Source: Nocardia puris (GTDB lineage: Bacteria > Actinomycetota > Actinomycetes > Mycobacteriales > Mycobacteriaceae). Taken from it: DNA of 64,000 nucleotides. A program made the translations under genes and the position numbers. The notes under the pieces are model-generated. The model did no database searches and was not told the origin of the DNA. It saw nothing but the letters and a program-made list of their open reading frames with translations. Shown here one piece after another: positions 1-8,684 of the stretch (position 1 is its first letter; every line of letters starts with the position of its first letter). The DNA lies in contig NZ_QNRE01000004.1 of the NCBI RefSeq assembly GCF_003315035.1, forward strand, positions 310,001 through 374,000, read 5' to 3'.

Positions 1-65
1 CGGTGCTGTGCGCCGTCGCGCAGGGCACCACCCGCGCCGTGGAGCGCGCGCTCGCCGACACCTGA
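1..65 (+). CDS. 3' end of an unidentified gene (partial)
   Basis: An open frame enters from the left edge and ends at TGA 63-65. The last 20 codons read VLCAVAQGTTRAVERALADT. The strong third-position GC bias suggests real coding sequence. The fragment is too short to assign a family; an alanine/arginine-rich C-terminal helix would fit a TetR-type regulator or many other proteins. It lies 54 bp upstream of the hydrolase gene on the same strand and could be co-transcribed with it. Confidence 0.5.
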   Translation, partial: VLCAVAQGTTRAVERALADT

Positions 66-119
66 ACCGATGAATTCCGCCGCCCCGCACCGTCCACATC
101 AGGGAAGGAAGGAGTCGAA

Positions 120-902
120 GTGACGGAGTTCGTGAGTTCGGCCGACGGCACCCGTATCGCGTTCGACCGCGTGGGCTCGGGGCCGCCGTTGGTGCTGGTG
201 AGCGGCATATTCTGCGCGCGTCCGACGACCGCGGGCTTGGCGGAGGCGCTGGCCGGGCGGTACACGGTGATCAACTATGACCGGCGCGGGCGCGGCGAGA
301 GCGGGAACACTGCGCCCTACGAGGTCCGGCGCGAAGTGGAGGATCTGGCGGCGTTGATCGAGGCGGCGGGCGGCTCGGCCGCGGTCTACGGGCACTCGTC
401 GGGCGCGGGACTGGTGGTGCGCGCGCTGGCGGCCGGGTTGCCGATCACGCGCGCCGTGCTGCACGAACCGCCCTACAGCGAGAACGACGAACGCGGCAGG
501 GCCGAGGCCCGCGCGCTCGCCGAACAGGTGCGCGCCGCGCTTGCCGACGACCGGCGCGGCGACGCGGTGAAACTCTTTCTCGCCGAGGCGGGTATGCCGC
601 CGGAGATGGTCGAGGGCGCCGCGCACGATCCCGGCATGCTCGCCGTCGCGCCGACGATGCTGCACGACCACCTGGTGATGGACGACTTCGACTCCGGTGG
701 CGCGCTTCCGGACGACCTGGTGCGCACCATCACCACCCCCACTCTGGTCCTGCTGGGCGGGGCGAGTCCCGAGTTCTTCGCGAGCGCGGCGAGGCGATTG
801 GCGGCGCTGCTGCCGGACGCCCGGCTGCGGGTGCTCGACGGGCAGGACCACGGCGCGCCCGCTGAGCACGTCGCGCCCGCGGTGCGCGAATTCCTGTCCT
901 GA
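120..902 (+). CDS. alpha/beta-fold hydrolase
   Basis: A 260-residue cytoplasmic alpha/beta hydrolase with no signal peptide. The nucleophile elbow GHSSG places the catalytic Ser near residue 93. A C-terminal QDHGAP segment supplies the catalytic His near 244, and the acid is probably in the strand after TPTLVLLGG. Length and motif order match small esterase/lyase-like family members such as the TAP/haloperoxidase-like group. The start is GTG 120, chosen for the purine-rich ribosome site GGAAGGAAGGAG just upstream. The substrate cannot be read from the sequence. It is followed by a bidirectional hairpin shared with the convergent lon gene. Confidence 0.85.
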   Translation: MTEFVSSADGTRIAFDRVGSGPPLVLVSGIFCARPTTAGLAEALAGRYTVINYDRRGRGESGNTAPYEVRREVEDLAALIEAAGGSAAVYGHSSGAGLVVRALAAGLPITRAVLHEPPYSENDERGRAEARALAEQVRAALADDRRGDAVKLFLAEAGMPPEMVEGAAHDPGMLAVAPTMLHDHLVMDDFDSGGALPDDLVRTITTPTLVLLGGASPEFFASAARRLAALLPDARLRVLDGQDHGAPAEHVAPAVREFLS

Positions 903-982
903 CTCTGTCGGCTTCTGGCGCGATGGGCCACACACCACCCGCTCCCTCCGGGGGCGGGTTCACCTTTTCCCGACAACGCCGA

Positions 983-1009
983 GAGCCGGGCACATTCCGT
1001 GCCCGGCTC
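983..1009. terminator. bidirectional terminator hairpin between hydrolase and lon
   Basis: A perfect 11-bp stem GAGCCGGGCAC / GTGCCCGGCTC with the 5-nt loop ATTCC lies between two convergent genes, about 80 nt after the hydrolase stop and 10 nt after the lon stop. It has no clear U tract, which is common in GC-rich actinobacteria. Confidence 0.65.
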
Positions 1010-1018
1010 CCGTCCTGA

Positions 1019-3445
1019 TCAGGCCGTAGCCGCGAACGGCCGCGAGTCCAGCGCCGGTTCGGCGACCGGTTCGATGGCGTAGGCCAGGATGTCCGCGACG
1101 TCGGCGACGGGTCGCACGTCCAGGGCCTCGAGGACCTCGGCCGGGACCTCGTCCAGGTCGGGCTCGTTGCGGGCCGGGATGAAGACGGTCTTCAGTCCGG
1201 CGCGCTGGGCGGCGAGCAGCTTCTGCTTGACGCCGCCAATGGGCAGGACCCGGCCGTTGAGGGTGACCTCGCCGGTCATGCCGACATCCGCGCGCACCTG
1301 GCGGCCCAGTGCCAGCGACACCAGGGCGGTGACCATGGTGACGCCGGCCGAGGGGCCGTCCTTGGGCACCGCGCCCGCCGGGAAATGGATGTGGATGTCG
1401 CGGTCGAGCACCTTCGGCTCGATCCCGATCTCCTCCAGGTGCGAGCGCACGTAGGTGAGGGCGATCTGCGCCGACTCCTTCATGACATCGCCCAGCTGAC
1501 CGGTGAGGGTGAGTCCGCGCTCGCCCTCGGCGGCGTTGGCCTCGATGTAGAGGACGTCGCCACCCGCGCCCGTCACGGCCAGTCCGGTCGCCACACCGGG
1601 AACCGCGGTGCGTTCCACCGAATCCGGGGTGAAGCGGGGGCGGCCCAGGTAGTCCTTCAGATCGCCCAGACCGATGGTCAGGGTATCCGAAGGGCTTGCG
1701 GCCACGGACTTTTCGAGGACGTCGTCGTAGCCGAGTTCCGGGTCGTAGCCGAGTGTCGCCGCGCCCGAGGCATTCTCACCCTCGGAGAGCCGAGTCGCCG
1801 CCTTGCGCAACGCCTTCGCGATCAGGCGCTCCATCTGTCGGACGCCGGCCTCCCTGGTGTAATTGGCCGCGATCTCGCGCAGCGCCTCCTCGGTGATGGT
1901 CACCTCGTCGGCGGTCAGCGCGTTGCGCTCCAGCTGCCTGGGCACCAGGAAGTCGCGGGCGATGGCGACCTTGTCGGCCTCGGTGTAGCCGTCCACGGTG
2001 ATCAGTTCCATGCGGTCCAGCAGCGGGCCGGGGATGGTCTCCATGACGTTGGCCGTGGCGATGAACAGCACGTCGGACAGGTCCAGATCCAGGTCCAGGT
2101 AGTGGTCGCGGAACGTGTGGTTCTGCGCCGGGTCCAGCACCTCGAGCAGGGCCGCCGCGGGATCGCCGCGGAAGTCGGAGCCGACCTTGTCGATCTCGTC
2201 CAGCAGGACGACGGGATTCATCGACCCCGCCTCCTTCATGGCGCGCACGATGCGGCCGGGCAGCGCGCCGACGTAGGTGCGCCGGTGCCCGCGGATCTCC
2301 GCCTCGTCGCGCACGCCGCCCAGGGCGACGCGAACGAACTTGCGGCCCAACGCCCGTGCCACGGACTCGCCCAGCGAGGTCTTGCCGACACCGGGCGGGC
2401 CCACCAGCACCAGCACCGCGCCGGACCCGCGGCCGCCCACGACCTCGAGGCCACGCTGGGCGCGCCGGGCCCGCACGGCCAGGTACTCGACCATGCGATC
2501 CTTGACCTCGTCCAGGCCGTGGTGGTCGGCGTCCAGCACCGCACGGGCGCCCGGAACATCGGTGGAGTCGGTGGTCTTCACCGTCCACGGCAGTTCCAGG
2601 ACGGTGTCGAGCCAGGTGCGGATCCAGCCGGATTCCGGGCTCTGATCGCTGGCCCGTTCCAGCCTGCCGACCTCGCGCAACGCGGCTTCGCGCACCGATT
2701 CGGGCAGGTCGGCCTGCTCGACGCGGGTGCGGTAGTCGTCGGCGCCGTCGGGCTCGTCCTCGCCCAGTTCCTTGCGGATGGCGTTGAGCTGCTGGCGCAG
2801 CAGGAATTCCCGCTGGCCGCGCTCCATGTTCTCCCGGACCTCGTCACTGATCTTCTCGGTGACCTCGGCCTCGGCGATGTGGGATTTGGTCCACTCGATG
2901 AGGGTGGTGAGCCGCTTGGCGACGTCGGGAGTGTCGAGCAGTTCGCGCTTCTGATCGGGGGTCAGGTACGGCGCGTAACCGGCGGTGTCGGCGATGGCGG
3001 ACGGGTCGGTGAGCTGATTGACCGCGTCGATGATCTGCCACGCCTCGCGGCGCTGCAACACCGAGACGACGAGCTTCTTGTATTCGGCGGCAAGCTCTTT
3101 GGTGCGGCCATCAGGGGCGGGAATCTCGACCGGTTCGGCCTCGACCCACAGCGCGGCGCCCGGCCCGGTGACGCCGTGGCCGATCTTGGCGCGGCGCTCG
3201 GCCTTGAGCACCGCGGCCGCCCCGCCGCCGCGCATGCGGCCGACCTGCTCGATGCTCGCGACCACACCATAGGAGGCGTACCCCTCGGTCAGTCGCGGAG
3301 CGAGCAGCACGGCCTCGGTCTTGCCGGCCCGCGCGGCGTCGATGGCCGCCTGCGCCGATTCGTCCAGTTCGATGGGCACGACCATGCCCGGCAGCACGAT
3401 CGGATCGGTCAGGAACAGCACCGGCAGATTCTGAGGTGTAGTCAC
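1019..3445 (-). CDS. lon: ATP-dependent endopeptidase Lon
   Basis: An 808-residue cytosolic Lon protease that degrades misfolded and regulatory proteins. The N-terminal substrate-binding LAN domain starts at LPVLFLTDPIVLPGMVVPIE. A helical region follows, then the AAA+ module with Walker A GPPGVGKTS near 348 and Walker B VVLLDEID. The C-terminal protease domain has the Ser of PKDGPSAG near 699 and the Lys of GGVKQK near 740, the Ser-Lys dyad. The longer open frame reaches position 3784, but GTG 3445 is chosen: homology starts there and GGAAGG lies 9 nt upstream. Its promoter looks like a SigH/SigR site overlapped by a HAIR-like HspR operator (see 3465-3508). M. tuberculosis lacks lon, while M. 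smegmatis and Streptomyces have it. Confidence 0.97.
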   Translation of the reverse strand: MTTPQNLPVLFLTDPIVLPGMVVPIELDESAQAAIDAARAGKTEAVLLAPRLTEGYASYGVVASIEQVGRMRGGGAAAVLKAERRAKIGHGVTGPGAALWVEAEPVEIPAPDGRTKELAAEYKKLVVSVLQRREAWQIIDAVNQLTDPSAIADTAGYAPYLTPDQKRELLDTPDVAKRLTTLIEWTKSHIAEAEVTEKISDEVRENMERGQREFLLRQQLNAIRKELGEDEPDGADDYRTRVEQADLPESVREAALREVGRLERASDQSPESGWIRTWLDTVLELPWTVKTTDSTDVPGARAVLDADHHGLDEVKDRMVEYLAVRARRAQRGLEVVGGRGSGAVLVLVGPPGVGKTSLGESVARALGRKFVRVALGGVRDEAEIRGHRRTYVGALPGRIVRAMKEAGSMNPVVLLDEIDKVGSDFRGDPAAALLEVLDPAQNHTFRDHYLDLDLDLSDVLFIATANVMETIPGPLLDRMELITVDGYTEADKVAIARDFLVPRQLERNALTADEVTITEEALREIAANYTREAGVRQMERLIAKALRKAATRLSEGENASGAATLGYDPELGYDDVLEKSVAASPSDTLTIGLGDLKDYLGRPRFTPDSVERTAVPGVATGLAVTGAGGDVLYIEANAAEGERGLTLTGQLGDVMKESAQIALTYVRSHLEEIGIEPKVLDRDIHIHFPAGAVPKDGPSAGVTMVTALVSLALGRQVRADVGMTGEVTLNGRVLPIGGVKQKLLAAQRAGLKTVFIPARNEPDLDEVPAEVLEALDVRPVADVADILAYAIEPVAEPALDSRPFAATA

Positions 3446-3464
3446 GTCTTCGACCCTTCCAAAA

Positions 3465-3485
3465 GTTGAGCGATGCCTACTCAAC
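3465..3485. promoter_or_regulatory. HAIR-like HspR operator upstream of lon
   Basis: On the minus strand the site reads GTTGAGT-N7-GCTCAAC. The HAIR consensus bound by the heat-shock repressor HspR is CTTGAGT-N7-ACTCAAG. The core TTGAG-N9-CTCAA is perfect; the inner G of the right half and the outermost pair differ from consensus. It sits 20 bp before the lon start. In Streptomyces lon is a known HspR target, so position and context agree. The hspR gene itself is not in this window. Confidence 0.6.
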
Positions 3486-3508
3486 CCCGAGCCCCGGAGG
3501 TTTGTTCC
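3483..3508 (-). promoter_or_regulatory. SigH/SigR-type promoter of lon
   Basis: Read on the minus strand, GGAAC (3508-3504) is followed by exactly 18 nt and then GTT (3485-3483). This fits the GGAAY-N18-GTT promoter of the thiol-oxidative/heat sigma factor SigH (SigR in Streptomyces). The predicted start of transcription is about 30 nt before the lon start codon. The -10 GTT is part of the HAIR-like operator, so repressor and sigma factor would compete. Confidence 0.55.
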
Positions 3509-3774
3509 GGCGATGTAGTCGAGTTCACTCAGAGCGAAGTCCGGGCCCGCGCGACAGCCCTGTGCCGGGGAATTGACGGTCGGTTCTCCGGGGCGGTGGT
3601 GATCAATGGTGCTCGGGTCCGCCACGGGTACCCGCGACCCTGGACGGTTGACCGGGTTTGATTGTCCTGCCGGACGACCCATGTCGGTCATCGTCCGGCG
3701 CTGCTGCACTGGGTGTGGGCCGCGCCGGGCCACTGCCGGAGCGTGCCTTGCGTCACGCACGAAAGGCAGTACCG

Positions 3775-5403
3775 ATGCGAACATCTCGACTCGCGCTCAG
3801 TGTCGCCTCCCTCTGTATCGCGACCGCCCTGGTCGCCACGGTGGGCGGATGCGGCAGCGAGACCACCGCACCCACGGCCATGACACCGACGGCGGCGGAC
3901 ACCCTCACCCTCAACACCACCGAGCCCGAGAACGCGCTCGTCCCGGGGAACACCACCGACGCGGGCGGCTCCAAGATCCTGCGCACGCTGTTCAAGGGTC
4001 TGGTGGACTACGACCCGAAGACGGCGGCGCCGCGCAACGCCGTGGCCGAGTCCATCGAGACGACGGACTCGCGGATCTTCACCATCACGCTGCGGCCCGA
4101 CTGGACATTCCACGACGGCACCCCGGTCACCGCGCGCAGTTTCGTGGACGCGTGGAATCACACCGCGTACCGCCCGAACGAACAGCTGGGCGCCGGATTC
4201 CTCTCCGTCATCGACGGATTCGACGCCGTGCACCCGCTCGACCCGGCGATCGAGCCGAGCGCGCGGGAACTGCGCGGGCTGCGCCTCCTCGACGACCACC
4301 GATTCGTCGTCACCCTGGCCGCACCGCTGCCGAGCTTCGCGACCCGCCTGGGCCACCTCGCCTACGCGCCGCTGCCCGCGAAGTTCTTCGACGACCGCGC
4401 GGGCTACCTGGCGCGTCCGGTGGGCAACGGTCCGTTCGAGTTCGTCTCCCACACAAAGGGTTCCAGCATCGTCGTGGCCCGGCACGACGGGTATCCCGGC
4501 GCGGCGCGCCCCTCGATCGAGCGCGCCGAGTTCCGATTCAACGCGACGCTGGAGGCCGCCTACGCCGACGTGGTGGCCAACCGGCTCGACTTCCTGGAGG
4601 TCCTGCCCGGTGACGCGCTGGTGGGCGGGCGCTACAAGCGGGACCTGGCGGGGCGTCACTTCACCAGGGAGGGCACCGGCCTGCAATCGCTGACCTTCCC
4701 GCTCTACGATCCGCGCTTCGCCGATCCTCGGGTACGCCAGGCGATTTCGATGGCGATCGACCGGCAGGGTGTGATCGACGCGGTGTTCACCGGTGATCGA
4801 CTGCCCGCCGACGGACTCGCGCCGGCCAGCGTGCGCGGCGGCACCACCGGCCAATGCGGCGACCTGTGCGCGCACCGTCCCCGAGAAGCGCGAGAGTTGT
4901 TCGACAGCACCGGATTCCAGGGCCCGATCGACATCATGTCGAATATCGACTCGGCCAACGAGAAATGGCTGACCGCGGTGTGCGATTCGATCACCGCCGC
5001 GCTGGATCGCGAGTGCCGGTTCCTGCCGGTACCGACGCTGAGCGAGTTCCGCAGGCAGATCAACGGGCAGCAGATGACCACGCTCTACCGCACCGGCTGG
5101 GTGGCCGACTATCCGTCGATCGAGAACTTCCTCAATCCGCTCTACCGCACCGGCGGGTCGTCCAACACCGGGGCCTACAGCAACCCTGCCGTGGACGAGC
5201 TGCTGGCCCGCGCCGATTCCGCGGTCACCGACGAGCAGGCGTGGCCGCTGTACCAGGAGGCCGAGCGGCTGATCCTGCGCGATATGCCCGCGATTCCGCT
5301 GGTGGTGCCCGGCGTGCAGACAGGCTGGTCGGACCGATTGCGTGACGTGGTGGTGACGCCGTTCCGTGACCTCGACCTGGAAACGGTGACGCTGGCATCC
5401 TGA
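3775..5403 (+). CDS. ABC transporter substrate-binding lipoprotein, peptide/OppA type
   Basis: A 542-residue extracytoplasmic solute-binding protein of the SBP_bac_5 (OppA/DppA) family, which captures peptides or similar solutes for an ABC importer. The N-terminus has RTSR, a hydrophobic core and the lipobox VGGC with the lipidated Cys26. The mature protein has family-typical segments such as PDWTFHDGTPVTARSFVDAWN and VRQAISMAIDRQGVIDAVF. The start ATG 3775 follows GAAAGGCAG. No permease or ATPase gene is adjacent, so it is an orphan binding protein here, with partners probably encoded elsewhere. The ligand cannot be inferred. Confidence 0.92.
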   Translation: MRTSRLALSVASLCIATALVATVGGCGSETTAPTAMTPTAADTLTLNTTEPENALVPGNTTDAGGSKILRTLFKGLVDYDPKTAAPRNAVAESIETTDSRIFTITLRPDWTFHDGTPVTARSFVDAWNHTAYRPNEQLGAGFLSVIDGFDAVHPLDPAIEPSARELRGLRLLDDHRFVVTLAAPLPSFATRLGHLAYAPLPAKFFDDRAGYLARPVGNGPFEFVSHTKGSSIVVARHDGYPGAARPSIERAEFRFNATLEAAYADVVANRLDFLEVLPGDALVGGRYKRDLAGRHFTREGTGLQSLTFPLYDPRFADPRVRQAISMAIDRQGVIDAVFTGDRLPADGLAPASVRGGTTGQCGDLCAHRPREARELFDSTGFQGPIDIMSNIDSANEKWLTAVCDSITAALDRECRFLPVPTLSEFRRQINGQQMTTLYRTGWVADYPSIENFLNPLYRTGGSSNTGAYSNPAVDELLARADSAVTDEQAWPLYQEAERLILRDMPAIPLVVPGVQTGWSDRLRDVVVTPFRDLDLETVTLAS

Positions 5404-5413
5404 GCGGGCGCGC

Positions 5414-5446
5414 CACGGCCCCCGGCGGACGCCGTCGGGGGCCGTG
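5414..5446 (+). terminator. terminator after the peptide-binding lipoprotein gene
   Basis: A perfect 11-bp stem CACGGCCCCCG / CGGGGGCCGTG around an 11-nt loop, starting 10 nt after the stop codon. No U tract is present. Confidence 0.7.
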
Positions 5447-5460
5447 CGCACCCTTGCCAG

Positions 5461-5491
5461 TTGAATTTGAGGTAATTTACCCTCTAGTCAA
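5461..5491. promoter_or_regulatory. 31-bp palindromic operator candidate upstream of the FAD-linked oxidase
   Basis: The symmetrical sequence TTGA-N6-GGTAA-T-TTACC-N6-TCAA is strikingly AT-rich for this genome and lies 27 bp before the ATG of the oxidase gene. The two-tier symmetry resembles sites of TetR or GntR-type repressors. No regulator gene is adjacent. Confidence 0.5.
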
Positions 5492-5517
5492 TTCGCATCC
5501 GGTGGAGAGGACGTGGC

Positions 5518-7131
5518 ATGACGACGAGGTCGTGGTGGGGTTGGGGGACCGTGGAAGGGGCGGTCACCGGGAGCGAGCGGGAGGAGTTGACCCGGCGGGT
5601 CGGGGCGATGCTGCCGGGCGCGGATCTCGCACCGCACGAGCCGCCGGACGTGACAGCGCTCGGCGTGGGAGAGGGCCGGGCGCGCGCGCCGGAGTCGTTG
5701 GCGCGGTTGGCATCCGGGGATCTCACCGATCGGGTGGCGCACGCGCACGGACAGGCGTTCCGCGATGTGGTGCGGTGCCTGCTGGGGCAGGTGACGAACG
5801 TGCCGGACCTGGTGATCCGTCCGGAGAACGACCAAGACGTGGTGGACGTGCTCGACTGGTGTACCCGCGCCCGGGTGGCGGTGGTGCCGTTCGGCGGCGG
5901 CACGTCGGTGGTCGGCGGGGTGGAACTGCGCGAGGCCGATGCGTACGCGGGCAGCGTCGCGCTGGACATGGGCCGGATGAACCGGGTGCTGGAGGTGGAC
6001 CGGACCAGCCGTGCGGCCCGCATCCAGGCGGGCATGCTGGGCCCCGACATCGAGGCCGCGCTGCGCCCGGACGGGCTGACGCTGCGCCACTTCCCGCAGA
6101 GTTTCGAGTTCTCCACGCTCGGCGGCTGGCTGGCGACGCGGGCGGGCGGGCACTTCGCCACCGTCTACACCCACATCGATGACCTGCTGGAATCCCTGCG
6201 CGTGGTGACGCCGCTGGGCACGGGCGAATCGCAGCGGCTCCCGGGATCGGGCGCGGGCCCCTCCCCGGACCGGATGTTCCTGGGCTCGGAAGGCATCCTC
6301 GGCGTCATCACCGAGGCGTGGATGCGCGTCCAGGAACGGCCGCGGTGGCGCGCGGGGGCGTCGGTGGTGTTCGACGACTACGACAAGGCCGTCGCCGCCA
6401 CCCGCGCGATCGCGCAGTCCGGGCTGTTCCCGGCCAACTGCCGCCTGCTCGATCCGGCCGAGGCGTTCCTCAACGCGGGCACCGCCACCTCCGGCGGCGT
6501 CCTGGTGCTCGGTTTCGAATCGGCCGACCACCCGGTGGAGGCGTCCATGCGCCGCGCGGTGGAGATCTGCCGCGAGCACGGCGGCACGATGCCCGACGGC
6601 GTGCGCGTCACCGACTCCGCCGAGTCGAGCGCGCGGGCGGGCGCGGCCGACACCTGGCGCTCGTCGTTCCTGCGGATGCCCTACCAGCGCGACGCGCTCG
6701 CCGCGCGGTCGATGATCGTGGAGACCTTCGAAACCGCCTGCACCTGGGACAGATTCGACGCGCTGCGCGCCGCCGTGCTCGCCGCGGCGAACGACGCCTT
6801 CCGCGCGACCGGCGTGACCGGCGTGGTGACCTGCCGCTTCACCCACGTCTACCCCGACGGCCCGGCCCCGTACTTCGGCATCTATGCCGCGGGCACCTGG
6901 GGACGCACGGTCGAGCAGTGGGACGAGATCAAAGCCGCCGTCTCCGAGGCGCTCGCCGCCTCCGGCGGGACCATCACCCATCACCACGCCGTCGGCCGCG
7001 ACCATCGGCCCTGGTACGACCGCCAGCGGCCGGACCCGTTCGCCGCGGCCCTGCGCGCGGCCAAGGCGACGCTGGATCCGGCGGGGATCCTGAATCCCGG
7101 CGTCCTCGTCGACCCGGTGGGCCCCGCCTGA
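5518..7131 (+). CDS. FAD-binding oxidoreductase, alkyl-DHAP synthase-like
   Basis: A 537-residue flavoprotein of the VAO/FAD_binding_4 family. The N-terminus has the WWGWG signature seen in bacterial alkyldihydroxyacetonephosphate-synthase-like proteins. The PP-loop VPFGGGTSVVGG lies near residues 121-132 and the FAD cap domain follows. The C-terminal FAD-oxidase domain carries ITHHHAVGRDH near 486, matching the His cluster of AGPS. The reaction is probably oxidation or ether-lipid-type exchange on a lipid-like substrate, but glycolate/lactate oxidase-type activity is not excluded. The ATG 5518 follows GGTGGAGAGG. A palindromic operator lies just upstream. Confidence 0.88.
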   Translation: MTTRSWWGWGTVEGAVTGSEREELTRRVGAMLPGADLAPHEPPDVTALGVGEGRARAPESLARLASGDLTDRVAHAHGQAFRDVVRCLLGQVTNVPDLVIRPENDQDVVDVLDWCTRARVAVVPFGGGTSVVGGVELREADAYAGSVALDMGRMNRVLEVDRTSRAARIQAGMLGPDIEAALRPDGLTLRHFPQSFEFSTLGGWLATRAGGHFATVYTHIDDLLESLRVVTPLGTGESQRLPGSGAGPSPDRMFLGSEGILGVITEAWMRVQERPRWRAGASVVFDDYDKAVAATRAIAQSGLFPANCRLLDPAEAFLNAGTATSGGVLVLGFESADHPVEASMRRAVEICREHGGTMPDGVRVTDSAESSARAGAADTWRSSFLRMPYQRDALAARSMIVETFETACTWDRFDALRAAVLAAANDAFRATGVTGVVTCRFTHVYPDGPAPYFGIYAAGTWGRTVEQWDEIKAAVSEALAASGGTITHHHAVGRDHRPWYDRQRPDPFAAALRAAKATLDPAGILNPGVLVDPVGPA

Positions 7132-7154
7132 ACCACCCCCGCGACCTCGCGATT

Positions 7155-7177
7155 CCGCACCGTCTGTGACGGTGCGG
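7155..7177 (+). terminator. terminator after the FAD-linked oxidase gene
   Basis: A perfect 10-bp stem CCGCACCGTC / GACGGTGCGG with loop TGT begins 23 nt after the stop codon. Confidence 0.65.
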
Positions 7178-7265
7178 CCGCGGCGTTGACACCCTCGCGA
7201 GCGCAATGAGAATGTGGGGTGCTCCGACACGCGCTCCGCACCCACGGCACTAGGGGGACCCCAGG

Positions 7266-8621
7266 ATGACCACACTCGCCTCCGGAGTGTTCATCGACTG
7301 GGAGGAGCTGACAGGGCTGTCGAAATTCACCGTCGAACTGATCAGCTTCCCGATCTTCGCGGCGGCCGCAGGCTGGCTCACCAACTGGACCGGCGTGCTG
7401 ATGCTGTTCTGGCCGGTACAGTTCCGCGGCTTCCGCGTGCCGGGGCTGTCCATCCTGTACCCGTATCTGCCGCGCCGCGTGCAGGTGCTGCCCACGTTCT
7501 CCGGTGACGGGCGCCAACTCGGCTTCCAGGGCTTCATCCCGGCGCGCGCGGAGAAGATGGCCAGCATCTGCGTCGACAAAGCGCTCATGCGGATCGGCAA
7601 CCCGAAGGACTTCATCCACGAGCTGGACCTCGACGTCATCGCCGACTACATCGCCGAACTGGCGCGCCCGCAGGTACAGCAGGTCGTGGACGAGATGATG
7701 CACCGGGAGAACCCGGACCTGTGGCGCAGCATGCCGCGCCAGATGCGCCAGGTGATCTACCAGCGGGTGGAGCGGCAGCTGCCCTCGCTGTGCCGGCGCG
7801 CGTTCGAATCCCTCGGCGACAATATCGACCAGCTCATCGACGTGAAGAGCTTCGTCATCCGCTACCTGCGGGACAACCCGAACATCCTCAAGGACCTCAC
7901 CACCACCATCGCCGAGCCGGAACTGAAGTTCATGGTGCGCATCGGCCTGCTCGGCGCGCCGTTCGGCCTGCTGCTCGCGCTCTACCTGCACGTGCACAAC
8001 GACATCCCGGTGCTGGGCTGGGTGCCCGCCTGGGTGATCGTGCTGCTGGCCTCGGCGGCGATCGGCGTGATCGTGAACGTGATCGCGGTGAAGATGGTGT
8101 TCGAGCCGGGCGATCCGCAGCCGCGCTACAAGTACCTGTGGCGCCAGGCCCTGCTGGCCAAGCGCCAGCCGCAGGCCGCGACCGATCTCGCGCACCTGCT
8201 GGCCTACCAGGTCCTCACGCTGCCGAACCTGTCGGCCGAACTGCTGGAGGGCCCCAACGGCGACAAGACCCGTCAGCTCATCGAACGGCTCATCGCCGAG
8301 GAGATCCACCGCCAGCTCGGGCCGACCCACTCGATGGTGCGCGCGGCCTTCGGCAAACGGCAGTTCGACAACCTGACCGTCGGCGCGGCGGGTGTGGCGG
8401 TGAGCCTGGCGCCGAGCATGGTGCAGGACGAGGAGTTCGCGCGCGAGCAGGCGAAGAAGATCGACGAGTTCGCGGCGCGCAAGCTGCAGGAGCTGAGTCC
8501 CGGCGAGTTCATGGAGATGTTCTACGCGTCGGTGGAGCAGGACGCGTGGTTGTTGTATCTGCACGGGGCGGTGCTGGGGTTGGTGGTGGGGGCGCTGCAT
8601 TTGGTGTTGTTCGGGTGGTGA
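7266..8621 (+). CDS. DUF445 family membrane protein
   Basis: A 451-residue protein of the DUF445 (YheB/YjiN-like) family. A hydrophobic segment near the N-terminus (FPIFAAAAGWLTNWTGVLML) carries the family-typical TNWTG motif and is followed by GFQGFIPARAEKMA. Two more membrane segments lie around residues 225-275 and a final one at the C-terminus, flanking a long helical, probably coiled-coil cytoplasmic region. Family function is unknown. The ATG 7266 follows AGGGGGACC. It appears to be a single-gene unit, flanked by hairpins on both sides. Confidence 0.85.
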   Translation: MTTLASGVFIDWEELTGLSKFTVELISFPIFAAAAGWLTNWTGVLMLFWPVQFRGFRVPGLSILYPYLPRRVQVLPTFSGDGRQLGFQGFIPARAEKMASICVDKALMRIGNPKDFIHELDLDVIADYIAELARPQVQQVVDEMMHRENPDLWRSMPRQMRQVIYQRVERQLPSLCRRAFESLGDNIDQLIDVKSFVIRYLRDNPNILKDLTTTIAEPELKFMVRIGLLGAPFGLLLALYLHVHNDIPVLGWVPAWVIVLLASAAIGVIVNVIAVKMVFEPGDPQPRYKYLWRQALLAKRQPQAATDLAHLLAYQVLTLPNLSAELLEGPNGDKTRQLIERLIAEEIHRQLGPTHSMVRAAFGKRQFDNLTVGAAGVAVSLAPSMVQDEEFAREQAKKIDEFAARKLQELSPGEFMEMFYASVEQDAWLLYLHGAVLGLVVGALHLVLFGW

Positions 8622-8653
8622 GAGGGGGCGTTCGGGTTCGGGGGTAGGCATTC

Positions 8654-8673
8654 ACCCTCTCGTTCGAGAGGGT
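8654..8673 (+). terminator. hairpin after the DUF445 gene
   Basis: A perfect 9-bp inverted repeat ACCCTCTCG-TT-CGAGAGGGT lies 33 nt after the stop codon, with AAAAAA 14 nt beyond. It may terminate the DUF445 transcript. Its right arm overlaps a tRNA-like T arm (8668-8684). Confidence 0.5.
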
Positions 8674-8684
8674 TCGAATCCCTT
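8668..8684 (+). other. tRNA T-arm-like relic
   Basis: The sequence GAGGG-TTCGAAT-CCCTT has the exact geometry of a tRNA T arm: a 5-bp stem (one G-U) with the 7-nt TTCGAAT loop. I cannot build the acceptor, D or anticodon arms around it, so it is not an intact tRNA gene. A leftover of an integration site inside a tRNA 3' end is one explanation; chance is another. Confidence 0.35.

Larger units (their letters stand above)
3446..3774. other. intergenic region between divergent lon and oppA-like gene
   Basis: A stretch of 329 bp without a convincing gene. Its lon-proximal end (3465-3508) holds the candidate lon promoter and operator, described separately. The rest is GC-rich, with short low-scoring frames only; the longer frames crossing it are upstream extensions of lon and of the lipoprotein gene. 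No terminator is visible. Confidence 0.6.

Noticed and set aside
1385..3469. 694-codon open frame on the plus strand across lon
   Set aside because: It is an antisense shadow of lon produced by high GC; its translation is Gly/Leu/Gln/His-rich without any family features, and lon is unmistakable.
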